This document shows positions 63,568 to 64,000 of a DNA stretch of 64,000 bases, piece by piece. Source of the DNA: Jannaschia sp. GRR-S6-38. Its GTDB lineage: Bacteria > Pseudomonadota > Alphaproteobacteria > Rhodobacterales > Rhodobacteraceae. The position numbers and the translations under genes were made by a program. The stretch covers positions 1,302,001 to 1,366,000 of the forward strand of contig NZ_CP122537.1 in assembly GCF_029853695.1 (NCBI RefSeq), given 5' to 3'. The notes beneath the pieces were generated by a model. The model had not been told where the DNA came from and made no database searches. It was given only the letters and a program-made list of their open reading frames with translations. The first letter of the stretch is position 1. Each line of letters begins with the position of its first letter.

Positions 63568-63921
63568 TCAAGCGGCCAGCGTGTTCTCCAGGATCTCGAT
63601 CCGGCCCTGCGCGTCGACCAGGGCCACGTCGAAGCGCACTGCGCTCAGCAGGCCGTCGGGCAGCGTGCCCATATATTCGCCCGCGCAATCGAAAAGCCGG
63701 CGGATCTGCCGGTCCGAGACCCGCAGCGCCGCCGCCGCGTGGGTGTCGCTGCGCTTGACCTCGACGAAGACGGTTTCGCCGCCGGCCTGCGCGATCACGT
63801 CGATCTCGCCGCCCTTGCCGCGCCAGCGGCGGGCGGCGATGGCATGTCCCGATTTCGCGTAATGCCGCGCGACGCAATCCTCGGCGGCGACGCCCGCGTG
63901 GTAGGAGGTGGTCCCGCTCAT
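63568..63921 (-). CDS. yraN: YraN-family (UPF0102) nuclease-like protein
   Basis: 117 residues. AAEDCVARHYAKSGHAIAAR then WRGKGGEIDVIAQAGGETVF and VEVKRSDTHAAAALRVSDRQ give the Holliday-junction-resolvase-like GEID...VEVK catalytic pattern of the UPF0102 family. The biological role is unknown. It starts within the end of the upstream methyltransferase (ATGA), the usual rsmI-yraN order. Confidence 0.92.
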   Translation of the reverse strand: MSGTTSYHAGVAAEDCVARHYAKSGHAIAARRWRGKGGEIDVIAQAGGETVFVEVKRSDTHAAAALRVSDRQIRRLFDCAGEYMGTLPDGLLSAVRFDVALVDAQGRIEILENTLAA

Positions 63922-64000
63922 GTCCGATCCTTCATCCGCAGCGCCGTCTCGTAGACGAGGTTACGCGCAATCCCATGCGTCTCGCTAACCGTTTTTACCG
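63918..64000 (-). CDS. rsmI: C-terminus of 16S rRNA 2'-O-ribose methyltransferase RsmI (partial)
   Basis: The last 27 codons of a gene entering from the right edge on the minus strand: VKTVSETHGIARNLVYETAL, then RMKDRT and TGA. This matches the short helix-turn-helix-like RsmI C-terminal domain (TVSE-TGI-R--VYE-AL pattern). The stop overlaps the yraN start (ATGA), the classic rsmI-yraN pairing. Too little sequence is visible for certainty. Confidence 0.6.
   Translation of the reverse strand, partial: VKTVSETHGIARNLVYETALRMKDRT

Overview
The window is chromosomal DNA of a high-GC alphaproteobacterium, almost certainly a Rhodobacterales (Rhodobacteraceae/Roseobacter-type) member. The evidence is the housekeeping set ffh - chorismate mutase - rpsP - rimM - trmD - rplS - rpmE, a MipZ division ATPase, an RpoHII-type sigma-32, a B12-dependent class II ribonucleotide reductase, urate hydroxylase PuuD with a C-terminal cytochrome c domain, and lineage-typical DUF2125 and DUF1489 proteins. 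About 72 coding regions cover nearly all the sequence. Many neighbours are joined by 1-11 base ATGA/GTGA-type overlaps. I see no rRNA, tRNA, IS element, prophage or CRISPR array.

Layout. 1-4.5 kb: an ExbB/MotA-like channel subunit with a coiled-coil MotB/OmpA-like partner cut by the window edge, ChaC, a DUF2125 protein and an unknown anchored protein. 4.5-10 kb: a dimethylglycine/sarcosine dehydrogenase-type FAD-GcvT fusion, DUF1489 and nrdJ. 10.1-13.1 kb: copper resistance (copA-cueR) behind a textbook 19-bp-spacer MerR-family promoter. 13.1-20 kb: urease ureDAB-(cyclase, AhpD-like, GFA)-CEFG, with three unrelated-looking genes inserted between ureB and ureC. 20-24.8 kb: a PRC-barrel protein and an RND adaptor/permease pair. 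24.9-32.3 kb: purine (urate to ureidoglycolate) catabolism. 32.3-37.2 kb: a fructose-type ABC transporter, frcBCAK, divergent from the ROK repressor frcR. 37.4-39.6 kb: a LysR/azoreductase divergent pair and a long Flp-like pilin. 39.8-47.9 kb: the ribosome/SRP operon, interrupted by a tandem array of four full-length GNAT acetyltransferases plus one truncated one. 48-52 kb: mipZ and a cyanide-insensitive bd-type oxidase led by a GbsR/MarR-type regulator. 52-58.7 kb: amino-acid ABC genes, a SpoT-like hydrolase, a membrane-anchored MoeB/ThiF-like E1, dut, coaBC, a ChaN-like protein and rpoH2. 58.8-64 kb: cobU, a phosphatase, a GST with a YHS/TRASH-like tail, comM, gshB, yraN and the end of rsmI.

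How parts fit together. PuuD, UraH, PuuE(-UraD), AllE and AllA take urate to glyoxylate and urea, and the urease 5 kb away can take the urea to ammonia and CO2. Allantoate amidohydrolase and xanthine dehydrogenase are not in the window. nrdJ and copA are flanked by convergent or divergent neighbours, and nrdJ's B12 need matches the cobU salvage gene at 58.8 kb.

Non-coding observations of most interest are a perfect palindrome in front of the oxidase regulator, an AT-rich palindrome between frcB and frcR, a 17-bp motif shared by two divergent purine promoters, LysR-type dyads in front of azoR, dispersed intergenic repeats, and a structured, possibly transcribed, interval in front of ffh.
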